A stretch of 64,000 bases of DNA. Origin: Oscillospiraceae bacterium (GTDB lineage: Bacteria; Bacillota; Clostridia; Oscillospirales; Ruminococcaceae). The stretch is taken from the NCBI GenBank assembly GCA_021199335.1, contig JAJQIG010000057.1, positions 1 to 64,000 on the forward strand, read 5' to 3'. The notes beneath the pieces are model-generated. The model saw only the letters and a program-made list of their open reading frames with translations, was not told the DNA's origin and made no database searches. Positions 43,296 through 51,696 of the stretch are shown one piece after another. Both the position numbers and the translations under genes were made by a program. How positions within the stretch are numbered: position 1 is the first letter of the stretch; the number at the start of each line of letters is the position of its first letter.

Positions 43296-44087
43296 ATGAA
43301 TAAGAATACATTTACAAGCGTAAAGCTCGCAAAAGGCGAAATGAATGTTTACGATTTTGGCGACGTAAAGCTGCACGCATATAAAACCAATGATTTTATC
43401 GATGATGAAGTGTTTATCGTTGAGAAGAACGGCAAAGCTGTAGTGATTGAATCTCCATGCTTCTTTGAGAATAATAAGGAGCTTGCCGAATACCTTGAAA
43501 ATGTTGAGGTTGCGGGAATGCTCGTTGCCTATCACGGTGCGGGAGCAACCTTCCTTCCCGATGTTCCGAAGTATGCAACACAGAATGCAGTTGACTTCTC
43601 CAAAAACGGCGGCGGCAAGGCTTTAATTGATAACTTCACCGGCGCATTCGGGGAAATCTTTGACCCATCTGTTCATAAGATAACCAATGTGATTGAACCC
43701 GGCAAGGTAACTATTGGCGGCATTGATTTCGTAATCAAGCAGACAGCCGATGCCTTTGATGTGGAGATTCCCGAAATTAATGCAATTTACACCCATATGC
43801 TGGGACATGATTGCCACTCCATTGTTGCAGGCGAAGGCCATGCTGACGCAATGATTGCAGAGCTTCGCAGCTATATTGAAAATGGCTATGACCTGATTCT
43901 CACCTCTCACTACACTCCGGAGGATTTGAAGGACGCCCAGACAAAGATTGAATATCTCGAAAACCTGAAAAAGATTGCCGCAGGCGTTCAGAACGCCGAT
44001 GAGTTTAAGGCAGAGGTCGGCAAGCAATATCCGCAGTACAGCGGTCAGAATTACCTCGACATGACTGCAGGCTTCTTCTTCGCTTAA
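43296..44087 (+). CDS. Metallo-beta-lactamase-fold protein with degenerate metal motif
   Basis: 263 residues of MBL-like fold (VFIVEKNGKAVVIESPCF, then MLVAYHGAGATFLPD). The usual HxHxDH is reduced to YHGAGAT; later His residues remain in YTHMLGHDCH and LTSHYTP. Metal binding is thus doubtful or unusual. Related proteins are annotated only as MBL-fold hydrolases. It lies 30 bases after the reductase remnant, with AAGGAG before ATG 43296, and is the first intact gene of the operon. Confidence 0.7.
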   Translation: MNKNTFTSVKLAKGEMNVYDFGDVKLHAYKTNDFIDDEVFIVEKNGKAVVIESPCFFENNKELAEYLENVEVAGMLVAYHGAGATFLPDVPKYATQNAVDFSKNGGGKALIDNFTGAFGEIFDPSVHKITNVIEPGKVTIGGIDFVIKQTADAFDVEIPEINAIYTHMLGHDCHSIVAGEGHADAMIAELRSYIENGYDLILTSHYTPEDLKDAQTKIEYLENLKKIAAGVQNADEFKAEVGKQYPQYSGQNYLDMTAGFFFA

Positions 44088-44160
44088 TTCGGTGCCATAA
44101 AATCAATCAGAGCTGTCATAACGATAGCTCCGATTTTGAGTAAAAGGAGCGTTCAATACG

Positions 44161-44784
44161 ATGGCGGTAAACAAATATTTGCGTTACTTGCAAAAAGAAA
44201 TTCATACGACTGTTGCGGCAACAGCGGACGGCAACGGATTGCCCGTCACCTGTGCCATTGACATCATGGACAGTGATGAAAACGGTCTTTATTTTCTGAC
44301 AGCAAAGGGCAAGAGCTTTTATGCCCGCTTGAAGAAAAACGGATATATCTCCTTAACGGGAATGAACGGCAATGATACCTTATCCTCTGTGGCGGTTTCT
44401 GTTCGCGGTAAGGTTTCCGAAGTGGGAAACGGGCGAGTTGAGGATTTAATCCGCAAAAATCCCTATATGCGTGAAATATATCCAACAGAAATATCCCGTC
44501 GGGCGCTTACCGTTTTTCAGCTTTATGAGGGGAGCGGCGAATGGTTTGACCTTTCAAAGAAGCCGATTGAACGGGCTTCCTTTACGATTGGAGCAGTTCG
44601 GGAGGCCGCGCAGAGATTTGAGATAACCAAGGAATGTGTTGGCTGCAGAGTATGTGAAACTATGTGTCCTCAAGGCTGCATTGATTTTACAAGAATTCCT
44701 GCGGTTATTAAGCAGAAAAATTGCTTACATTGCGGAAATTGTATCGAGGTTTGTCCGCAGAAAGCAGTTATTCGGAAAGGATAG
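44161..44784 (+). CDS. FMN-binding (PNPOx-like) protein fused to a two-[4Fe-4S] ferredoxin domain
   Basis: 207 residues. The N-terminal 150 residues are a pyridoxamine-5-phosphate-oxidase-like split barrel (TTVAATADGNGLPVTCAIDI, GLYFLTAKGKSFYARL) that likely binds flavin. The C-terminus is a ferredoxin with CVGCRVCETMCPQGC and CLHCGNCIEVCPQ, enough for two [4Fe-4S] clusters. It could pass electrons between a carrier and a flavin. It sits in the Rrf2-controlled operon, with AAAGGAG before ATG 44161 and only three bases before the macrodomain gene. Confidence 0.88.
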   Translation: MAVNKYLRYLQKEIHTTVAATADGNGLPVTCAIDIMDSDENGLYFLTAKGKSFYARLKKNGYISLTGMNGNDTLSSVAVSVRGKVSEVGNGRVEDLIRKNPYMREIYPTEISRRALTVFQLYEGSGEWFDLSKKPIERASFTIGAVREAAQRFEITKECVGCRVCETMCPQGCIDFTRIPAVIKQKNCLHCGNCIEVCPQKAVIRKG

Positions 44785-44787
44785 AAA

Positions 44788-45561
44788 ATGACGCAGGCCG
44801 AAAGAAGAATATATTTAATTGCCGCACTGCTGAAAGAGCAGCCGCAATATGCGAACATAGAAATTCCGCCGACTGAGCGGGAACAAAAAATTCTGCTTCG
44901 TTCGCTTTTTAATATTCGTATGCCCCTGCCTATAGGCGGAGTGTTCCTAGAAGTGCAGGACGAATATTTGCAGGAGGAAATACGGCGGAAGGGCATTACA
45001 GATTATCATGACCTGACGCCGATAGAGAATAAAACCTATCTTTGGCAGGGAGATATTACCATGCTTCGCTGCGGAGCAATAGTTAATGCCGCCAATTCGC
45101 AAATGCTCGGCTGCTTTTGTCCCAACCACGGCTGTATCGATAATGCTATTCACACTTATGCGGGCGTTCAGCTTCGTGCCGTTTGCGCCGATATTATGAA
45201 TTGTCAAGGGCATGAGGAGAAAACGGGCGGAGCAAAAATTACGCCTGCGTTTAATCTTCCATGCGATTATATTTTGCATACGGTGGGTCCCATTGTAAGC
45301 GGTAAACTTACCCCAAGGGATGAGGCATTGCTTGAGTCGTGTTACACCTCCTGCCTTAGGCTGGCGGAGGAAAACAGCATAAAATCGGTTGCGTTCTGCT
45401 GTATTTCCACGGGCGAGTTTCATTTCCCGAATGAGAAAGCTGCAGAAATTGCGGTTAATGCCACAGAAAGATACAGGGAACAAAACCAAAGTGAGATTGA
45501 GGTGATTTTCAATGTTTTTAAGGATGCGGACTACCAAATCTACCGAGAATTATTCCGATAA
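44788..45561 (+). CDS. Zn-dependent macrodomain ADP-ribosyl hydrolase
   Basis: 257 residues. An N-terminal helical extension (about 1-75) precedes the macrodomain (about 85-257). GDITMLRCGAIVNAANS is the ADP-ribose pocket; GCFCPNHGCIDNAIH carries the Cys/His residues of the zinc site of the SirTM-linked class; GGAKITPAFNLPCDYILHTVGP follows, and CCISTGEFHFPNEKAAEIA is the second loop. Such proteins remove mono-ADP-ribose added by the partner SirTM. The end overlaps the sirtuin gene by 50 bases. Confidence 0.92.
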   Translation: MTQAERRIYLIAALLKEQPQYANIEIPPTEREQKILLRSLFNIRMPLPIGGVFLEVQDEYLQEEIRRKGITDYHDLTPIENKTYLWQGDITMLRCGAIVNAANSQMLGCFCPNHGCIDNAIHTYAGVQLRAVCADIMNCQGHEEKTGGAKITPAFNLPCDYILHTVGPIVSGKLTPRDEALLESCYTSCLRLAEENSIKSVAFCCISTGEFHFPNEKAAEIAVNATERYREQNQSEIEVIFNVFKDADYQIYRELFR

Positions 45562-46393
45562 AATTAAGCTGCTGAAAAATGAGCTGGAAAAAAGCGATGC
45601 TGTTGTTATCGGTGCGGGTGCAGGGCTTTCCGCATCGGCGGGAATGAGCTATAATGGGGAAAGGTTTAAAAAGCACTTTGCGGATTTTCAGCAAAAATAC
45701 GGTATTACCGATATGTATGCGGGCGGATTTTATCCCTTTGAAACCTTGGAGGAATATTGGGCATGGTGGTCAAGGCATATCCTTATTAATCGCTATGAAT
45801 GCGATGTGGGAAAGCCTTATGCCGACCTTTTAACGCTTGTAAAGGACAAGGATTATTTTGTTCTTACAACCAATGTGGATCATCAATTTCAGCTTGCGGG
45901 ATTCGATAAAAAGCGTCTGTTTTATACCCAAGGCGATTATGGCTTATGGCAATGTTCAAAGCCGTGCCATGATAAAACCTATGACAATGAGGAAACGGTT
46001 CGCCGAATGGTTGATGAGCAAAAGGACATGAAAATCCCGTCGGAGCTAATTCCCCATTGTCCGATATGCGGCGCACCCATGACGATGAATTTGCGGTGCG
46101 ATGATACCTTTGCGGAGGATGAAGGCTGGCACAAGGCGGCGCAGCGTTATGAAGATTTTATCAGATGTCGTAAAAATTCAAATGTGCTTTATCTTGAACT
46201 TGGCGTGGGTATGAACACTCCGGCTATTATAAAATATCCATTTTGGAAAATGACATTTGAAAATAGCAAAGCGGTCTATGTTTGCTTGAATTACGGTGAA
46301 GCATATTCGCCGAATGAAATCAAATCAAGGTCAATACTGATTGATGAGGATATTGCTAAAGCCTTAGGCGAATTAACCCAAACGGCTGAATAA
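45512..46393 (+). CDS. Class M sirtuin (SirTM), protein ADP-ribosyltransferase
   Basis: 293 residues. NAD-binding GAGAGLSASAGMSY, catalytic-site TTNVDHQF, and the position of the usual sirtuin His occupied by Gln in YTQGDYG, as in SirTM proteins that ADP-ribosylate rather than deacetylate. Zinc ligands: CSKPC and CPICG. In Staphylococcus and Streptococcus, SirTM modifies a lipoylated GcvH-like protein and is linked to oxidative stress; no such carrier or lipoate ligase is in this window. GAGGTG seven bases before ATG 45512 supports a start inside the macrodomain gene. Last gene of the operon. Confidence 0.93.
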   Translation: MFLRMRTTKSTENYSDKIKLLKNELEKSDAVVIGAGAGLSASAGMSYNGERFKKHFADFQQKYGITDMYAGGFYPFETLEEYWAWWSRHILINRYECDVGKPYADLLTLVKDKDYFVLTTNVDHQFQLAGFDKKRLFYTQGDYGLWQCSKPCHDKTYDNEETVRRMVDEQKDMKIPSELIPHCPICGAPMTMNLRCDDTFAEDEGWHKAAQRYEDFIRCRKNSNVLYLELGVGMNTPAIIKYPFWKMTFENSKAVYVCLNYGEAYSPNEIKSRSILIDEDIAKALGELTQTAE

Positions 46394-46463
46394 AATGTTG
46401 AGCGGCAGAGGGAATGCATTAATCTATATATCTAAATTTTCATTGAAAAATAGCCTTTAAATG

Positions 46464-46513
46464 AATAAGGGTATACAACTTGTTTTAAAAAGTTGTATAC
46501 TCTTATTTTTTAT
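46464..46513 (+). terminator. Very strong terminator of the SirTM operon
   Basis: An 18-base stem (46464-46481 with 46490-46507, one G-T pair) built around GTATACAACTT, followed by six T residues. Confidence 0.93.
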
Positions 46514-46542
46514 TATATTTGAAAGAATAAAGTAAAATCATA

Positions 46543-46860
46543 GGGAGCGGTTGATTACGGCAGGTATATTATTTTCGTGAATGGTTCGTATAACTCACGA
46601 CTGATGTCCCCCGCATCTTCAGGCGGGGGAGCATACGGTCTTTCAGCGGGTGGATGCAATTCCCCACTGAAACCCCTAAGGGGCTAACGCCCCCGGTCGT
46701 TCGTTGAATGGCGGGGCGATGTCCCTTATTAAATAACAAGAGAATGAATCGGCGTTTGCTGAGCTGATACATGATTTTCACAGCAAAAATGCAGACGATA
46801 TGCTTTTGAACGATTTAGCGAAAAGAACACTGCGCTTTAAGGAAAACAAGGAAGGAGTAA
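46543..46860 (+). pseudogene. Remnant of an Rpn-family (PD-(D/E)XK) recombination nuclease
   Basis: Before the element (from 46543) a frame reads YGRYIIFVNGSY. After it another reads ENESAFAELIHDFHSKNADD and continues to KRTLRFKENKEGVK. Together these match the C-terminal part of Rpn/PD-(D/E)XK transposase-associated proteins. The N-terminal catalytic part is absent, the frames differ, and element copy C lies between. Only a fragment remains. Confidence 0.6.
46589..46728 (-). mobile_element. Structured noncoding element, copy C (short form, 140 nt)
   Basis: Same orientation and length as copy B, about six differences from it. In its own orientation it is preceded by TTTAA (plus-strand TTAAA, 46729-46733) and ends CAGTCGTGAGTTATA. 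The GGGGC-TAAC-GCCCC stem and the nine-base CTCCCCCGC/GCGGGGGAC stem are perfect. It is inserted between two parts of the Rpn remnant. No ORF. Confidence 0.78.
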
Positions 46861-46970
46861 AAATATTTGCTTTTGTATCCCTACTATTTAGTGCCGATAC
46901 ATTTTCTCACTTGATTATGCGTTGCAGCTCGCCCACTTTTACTTACCTCATACCTGTTCCGATTATGCTA

Positions 46971-46999
46971 TAGACAAGGAAAGAAAAAAATGTTATAAT
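46971..46999 (+). promoter_or_regulatory. Promoter of the S-component/sensor kinase unit
   Basis: TAGACA (46971-46976), 17 bases, TATAAT (46994-46999), with an extended -10 TG. Confidence 0.65.
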
Positions 47000-47032
47000 A
47001 TCAACATAAACGAAAAACAAAGGATTGATGAT

Positions 47033-47614
47033 ATGACCGACAGATATAAGGAGATTACACGGAAAATTTTATTCGTGGCGGCGTGCGTTCTTTTAAATAT
47101 GGCGGGGGACAAAATTGCCGATATATTTGAGCTTCCGTTTTGGCTCGATACAATGGGAACGGCTCTTTCGGCGTGCTGCTTAGGTCCCGTTTTTGGGGCG
47201 GCGGTTGGGCTTATGTCAAACGTTATTTTTGGCATAGGCGATGGATTTTCTGCTGTGTACAGCCTTGTAAATGTGGGAATTGGATTTATAATCGGAATTT
47301 TTGCAAAAAAGGATATGCTTAACGATGTTTTCAGCGTCCTGTTTGCAAGCGTTATAACCGGACTTTTTACCGTTATTTGCTCTGTTCCGATTAATATCAT
47401 CATTGCCGATGGATATACCAACAACAAATGGGGAGACGCTCTTTTTGAACTTCTGAGCATTTATCATATCAACACATGGCTTAAATCCGCCTGTGCGCAG
47501 GCTTTTCTTGACATTCCCGACAAGGTAATCTGCCTTCTTTCCGCATATGGCATATTATCGCTTATGAAAAAGAGAAAATCTGCAAAAAAATCATCGGATG
47601 AAAACAATTCCTGA
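47033..47614 (+). CDS. ECF transporter S-component-like membrane protein
   Basis: 193 residues with five to six membrane helices. LPFWLDTMGTALSACCLGPVFGAAVGLMSNVIFGI is typical of ECF-type substrate-binding (S) proteins for vitamins or similar ligands. No EcfA or EcfT genes are in the window. It lies 12 bases before the large sensor kinase gene with no terminator, so the two are co-transcribed, suggesting a link between ligand binding and signalling (inference). ATG 47033 follows AAAGGA; the ORF track's longer start overlaps the promoter. Confidence 0.75.
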   Translation: MTDRYKEITRKILFVAACVLLNMAGDKIADIFELPFWLDTMGTALSACCLGPVFGAAVGLMSNVIFGIGDGFSAVYSLVNVGIGFIIGIFAKKDMLNDVFSVLFASVITGLFTVICSVPINIIIADGYTNNKWGDALFELLSIYHINTWLKSACAQAFLDIPDKVICLLSAYGILSLMKKRKSAKKSSDENNS

Positions 47615-47626
47615 AGAGGATATATT

Positions 47627-50600
47627 ATGAATATTTTTTACAGAAATGCTATAAAAAAAATAATTCCCTGTTTTGCCGTTCTTACTGCAGTAATCCTGTT
47701 TATGCCTGTTTCCGCATCAGCGGAATCGAACTTTTTTGCCGATTATGACAGCAAAATTTTCACTAAGGAGAGCGGCCTTGAATCGACAAGCATAAATTCC
47801 GTTGCACAAACGGAGGACGGTTACATTTGGCTTGGCAGCTACACAGGACTTTACCGCTACAACGGAACAAGGTTTACCCTTGTTGACAGCGATGAGGGCA
47901 TAGGAAGCGTTCGTTCGCTGTTTGTTGATTCATCGGGAAGAATGTGGGTCGGAACGAATGACAGCGGCGCAGCCTACTACGATTCGGACGGAACGCTTCA
48001 TTTTTTTGATAAGCAAAACGGACTTTCCTCCAACTCGATAAGGTGCTTCTGCGAGGGAACGGACGGCAGCATTTATATTGCGGCGGCAGGCGCATTATGC
48101 GTCGTTTTGCCAAACGGAGAGATAAGCGAGGTCAGCAATGATGAGGAGTTATCCTACGTTGTTTCCCTTGCCGTTTCGGACAGCGGAGTTATTTTCGGGG
48201 TAAACAACAGCGGAACTGTCTTTGCCATAGATAACGGAAAAATAATAAAAAGCAATCCTACAATCGGTGCGGGTGAAAGTTTTTCCTGCGTTTGCTATGA
48301 TGGGAACGGAGCTTTCCTTGTGGGAACCTCCGAGTCATCCGTTTATCGCTGTATGATTACAGGAAACGCAATTGTTTCATCGAAATTTATTTCGGTTGGA
48401 AAAATAAGCGGACTTGGCAGAATAAAGGACGATGGAAACGGCGGCTACTGGATTTGCGCCGACAACGGAATAGGGCATATAGGCTCCGATATGGAAACGG
48501 AAATTATTCACTATGACAATTTTAACAGCAGCGTTTCCGATATAATATGCGACTATCAAGGAAATTACTGGCTTGTTTCGACAAGGCAGGGCGCAATGAA
48601 GCTCTCCCTTAATCCGTTTAAGAACGTGAACGCTAAGTACGGCTTTGCGGAGGAGGTCGCCAACGCAGTTGAAATATATGGCGGCAGCATTTATATCGGT
48701 TATGACAGCGGCTTGAAAATAATAAATAAGGAAACGGGACAAACCGTTGAAAATGAGCTTACCGATCGCTGCGCAGGGATAAGAGTGCGGAATATTTATG
48801 CCGATTCAAATGGTCTGATATGGGTTAGCACCTACGGCGCGGAGGGTCTTTTATGCTATGACCCGAGCGGAGCGAGTGCGATTAAGACCTTCTCCGAAGC
48901 ATCGGGAGGAACGCTCGGTTCACGTTTCCGCTTTGTCACGGAGCTTAGCGACGGAATAATTCTTGCCGCATCATCAATGGGGCTTACCTATATTCAGGAC
49001 GGCGAAGTAATACACACCCTCGGAACCGAATATGGCCTTGAAGTGCCGCAGATTCTCCGTGCGGTCGAGTTTGACGATGGAACTGTTCTTGCGGGAAGCG
49101 ACGGCGACGGAATTTACATCATAAAGGGAGGAAGAATTTTCCGGCATATCGGTGAAAATGACGGTTTAACATCCCTTGTTATAATGAGCATTGTTAAATA
49201 TAAGGACATTTATTTCATCGTTACGGGAAATTACCTTTTCACTATGGATTCGCAGGGCAATATAGATAAAATCGACAGCTTCCGCTATTCAAACAATTAT
49301 GATATTATTACCGATGAGGAAACGGATACTGTGTGGATTTTAAGCAGCGCAGGCATTTTTGCTGTCAACGGTGATGAGCTTGCCGCGGATAATTGCAGCG
49401 GTTACACGCTTTACGATGAACGAAGCGGATTAAGCACCTCCATTACCTCAAATTCATGGAACGTCGTCGATGAGGATGGAACCCTGTACCTATGCTGCAG
49501 CACAGGACTTATGAGCGTTTCGCTTAAAGAGCTTTCTACCATCCCCGAGGAGTTTAAAATGGCTGTAAGCGAGGTAGCCCTTGGCGATGGAACGGTAATT
49601 TCCCCCGAGGAATGCGAGGGATATGACGGAAAGTTTGTTATTCCCGCATATGCGAACCGTATAAGTTTTGAATTATCGGTTCTCAATTATACGTTAAGCG
49701 ACCCCGAATTGTACATTTATCTTGACGGCTTTGATGAAAACGGCATTTATGTCAGCCAGAGCGAATTGGATTCCGTCAGCTTTACAAATCTTCCCTACGG
49801 CACATATTATTTCCACCTTCAGCTTTTGAGTGAGGATTACGGAACCGTTGCGAAGGAGGCTGTTTATCTTGTTGAAAAGGAAGCACAGTTCTTTGAGCAG
49901 ACTGTATTCAAGGTATATCTCATCTTTGTCGTGGCTGCCGCAATTGCATTTATAACATGGGTTGTAACCAAAATCGGCAGTTTGAATGTTATCAAGCGGC
50001 AATATGAAGAAATTCGCGCGGCAAAGGATGAAGCGGAGAATGCAAATAATGCGAAAAGCCAATTCCTTGCGAATATTTCTCATGAAATAAGAACACCCAT
50101 CAACACCATTCTCGGCATGGACGAGATGATTCTTCGTGAATGTGATGACGACCATATCCTGCGTTATGCCGGAGATATAAAAAGCTCGGGCGCAATGCTG
50201 CTTTCCATTGTGAACGATATTCTCAGCATATCAAAAATAGAGGTTGGAAAGATGAATATAGTTCCTGCCGATTATGATATAACGCAAATGATAAATGAAA
50301 TCTCGGAAATGACACGAGTAAAAGCGGCAGAAAAAAATCTTGTGTTTAATCTTGAAATTTCCCCCGATATTCCAAGGTATCTCCATGGCGATGACATAAA
50401 AATAAAGCAGATTATAACAAATCTTCTCAGCAATGCTGTAAAATATACCGAGCATGGTTCGGTTACTCTGAAAATCCGCTGTGACGGCATCAATAACGAC
50501 AGCGCACTGCTGAATGTTACGGTTGAGGACACCGGAATAGGCATTAAGGACGAGGATAAGGAAAGGCTTTTCGCCAAGTTTGAACGTTTGGAGGAGAGCC

Positions 50601-51592
50601 GAAACAGAAGCATTGAGGGAACCGGACTTGGACTCAGTATCTGCCGCAGCCTTCTTGAAATGATGGGAAGCAAGCTTGAATTTATCAGCAGCTACGGTTG
50701 CGGCTCGGTATTTGGGTTTACGCTCAGGCAGGAGATGATTTCCAATGAAACCGTGGGAGATTCCAAATCGTATGGAAACGGTCGGAGCAAAGGGTTTTGC
50801 CATCTTTTCAGCGCACCTAAGGCGAAAATTCTTGTTGTTGACGATAATAAAATGAACCTTGAGGTTGTAAACGGTCTGCTAAGGGGAACGCTTTTGCGGA
50901 TTGACACCGCGTTAAGCGGCAGCGAATGCCTTGAAATGATTGACAAGGAGCATTATGAAATGATACTTCTTGACCATATGATGCCCGTTATGGATGGAAT
51001 TGAGGTTCTTGAGAGAATACGAAGCGGAAGCAGCCTATGCAGAGATGTCCCCGTAATAATGCTGACCGCCAACGCAGTTTCGGGGTCGAAGCAGATGTAT
51101 ATCGATAAGGGCTTTGATGATTACCTCTCAAAGCCTGTGGACGGGGCGGAGCTTGAACGGCTTATTATGCATTATCTTCCGCATGAGCTTGTTCTTCCGC
51201 CCGAAAAGCCCCTTGAAGAACCCTTTGCAAGAGGTAAGAGGCATATGGGGGCATTTTGCAGGGTAAACGCTGAAGTTGGAATGAGGTATGTCGGCAACAT
51301 TGCTTCGGTTTATGATGAAATGCTTGAAATTTATTATGCCAAAAGCGGGGAAAACGCCGAAAAGGCGGAAACCTCCTTTAAGTCGAAAAACTTGGCGGGC
51401 TATGAAATTGCCGTTCATTCGATGAAAAGCACCTCGCTCGGAATAGGGGCGGAAGCTCTTTCGGAAATGGCTAAAGCGCTTGAAAACGCTGTGAGGGATG
51501 GAGATTGGGAATATATACAGAATAACCATAGCTCGGCAATGGAAGAATACAGGCTTGTTATTGCGGAAATCTCCGAGTATCTCGGTAAATGA
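47627..51592 (+). CDS. Hybrid sensor kinase: beta-propeller, HisKA-HATPase, receiver, Hpt
   Basis: 1321 residues. A signal anchor (about 10-32) leads to a large extracellular propeller of two-component-regulator repeats (about 45-690; GYIWLGSYTGLYRYNG, GRMWVGTNDSG, GLIWVSTYGAEGLLCYD), a Y_Y_Y-like beta domain and a second membrane helix (about 765-785). The kinase core has phospho-acceptor His822 (SHEIRTP) and ATP-site motifs DTGIGI and GTGLGLSI. A receiver follows (phospho-Asp1116 in ILLDHMMP), then an Hpt domain (His1264 in AVHSMKST). There is no DNA-binding domain and no response regulator next door, so the output must be elsewhere. Similar propeller sensors often detect glycans. Confidence 0.92.
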   Translation: MNIFYRNAIKKIIPCFAVLTAVILFMPVSASAESNFFADYDSKIFTKESGLESTSINSVAQTEDGYIWLGSYTGLYRYNGTRFTLVDSDEGIGSVRSLFVDSSGRMWVGTNDSGAAYYDSDGTLHFFDKQNGLSSNSIRCFCEGTDGSIYIAAAGALCVVLPNGEISEVSNDEELSYVVSLAVSDSGVIFGVNNSGTVFAIDNGKIIKSNPTIGAGESFSCVCYDGNGAFLVGTSESSVYRCMITGNAIVSSKFISVGKISGLGRIKDDGNGGYWICADNGIGHIGSDMETEIIHYDNFNSSVSDIICDYQGNYWLVSTRQGAMKLSLNPFKNVNAKYGFAEEVANAVEIYGGSIYIGYDSGLKIINKETGQTVENELTDRCAGIRVRNIYADSNGLIWVSTYGAEGLLCYDPSGASAIKTFSEASGGTLGSRFRFVTELSDGIILAASSMGLTYIQDGEVIHTLGTEYGLEVPQILRAVEFDDGTVLAGSDGDGIYIIKGGRIFRHIGENDGLTSLVIMSIVKYKDIYFIVTGNYLFTMDSQGNIDKIDSFRYSNNYDIITDEETDTVWILSSAGIFAVNGDELAADNCSGYTLYDERSGLSTSITSNSWNVVDEDGTLYLCCSTGLMSVSLKELSTIPEEFKMAVSEVALGDGTVISPEECEGYDGKFVIPAYANRISFELSVLNYTLSDPELYIYLDGFDENGIYVSQSELDSVSFTNLPYGTYYFHLQLLSEDYGTVAKEAVYLVEKEAQFFEQTVFKVYLIFVVAAAIAFITWVVTKIGSLNVIKRQYEEIRAAKDEAENANNAKSQFLANISHEIRTPINTILGMDEMILRECDDDHILRYAGDIKSSGAMLLSIVNDILSISKIEVGKMNIVPADYDITQMINEISEMTRVKAAEKNLVFNLEISPDIPRYLHGDDIKIKQIITNLLSNAVKYTEHGSVTLKIRCDGINNDSALLNVTVEDTGIGIKDEDKERLFAKFERLEESRNRSIEGTGLGLSICRSLLEMMGSKLEFISSYGCGSVFGFTLRQEMISNETVGDSKSYGNGRSKGFCHLFSAPKAKILVVDDNKMNLEVVNGLLRGTLLRIDTALSGSECLEMIDKEHYEMILLDHMMPVMDGIEVLERIRSGSSLCRDVPVIMLTANAVSGSKQMYIDKGFDDYLSKPVDGAELERLIMHYLPHELVLPPEKPLEEPFARGKRHMGAFCRVNAEVGMRYVGNIASVYDEMLEIYYAKSGENAEKAETSFKSKNLAGYEIAVHSMKSTSLGIGAEALSEMAKALENAVRDGDWEYIQNNHSSAMEEYRLVIAEISEYLGK

Positions 51593-51644
51593 GCAGTACC
51601 GCCGAACCGCTTTGGACTTTAAGCGTAAAATTAGGATAAATGTG

Positions 51645-51673
51645 TTGTAATTGTCAGATAATAATGCTATAAT
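51645..51673 (+). promoter_or_regulatory. Promoter of the lipase-like hydrolase gene
   Basis: TTGTAA (51645-51650), 17 bases, TATAAT (51668-51673). Confidence 0.7.
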
Positions 51674-51696
51674 TAAATTGAAAGGTGGCAGAAAAA

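Noticed and set aside
45512-45561. Fusion or frameshift between macrodomain and sirtuin genes
   Set aside because: Both proteins are complete and the sirtuin has its own well-spaced GAGGTG, so this is a normal overlap.
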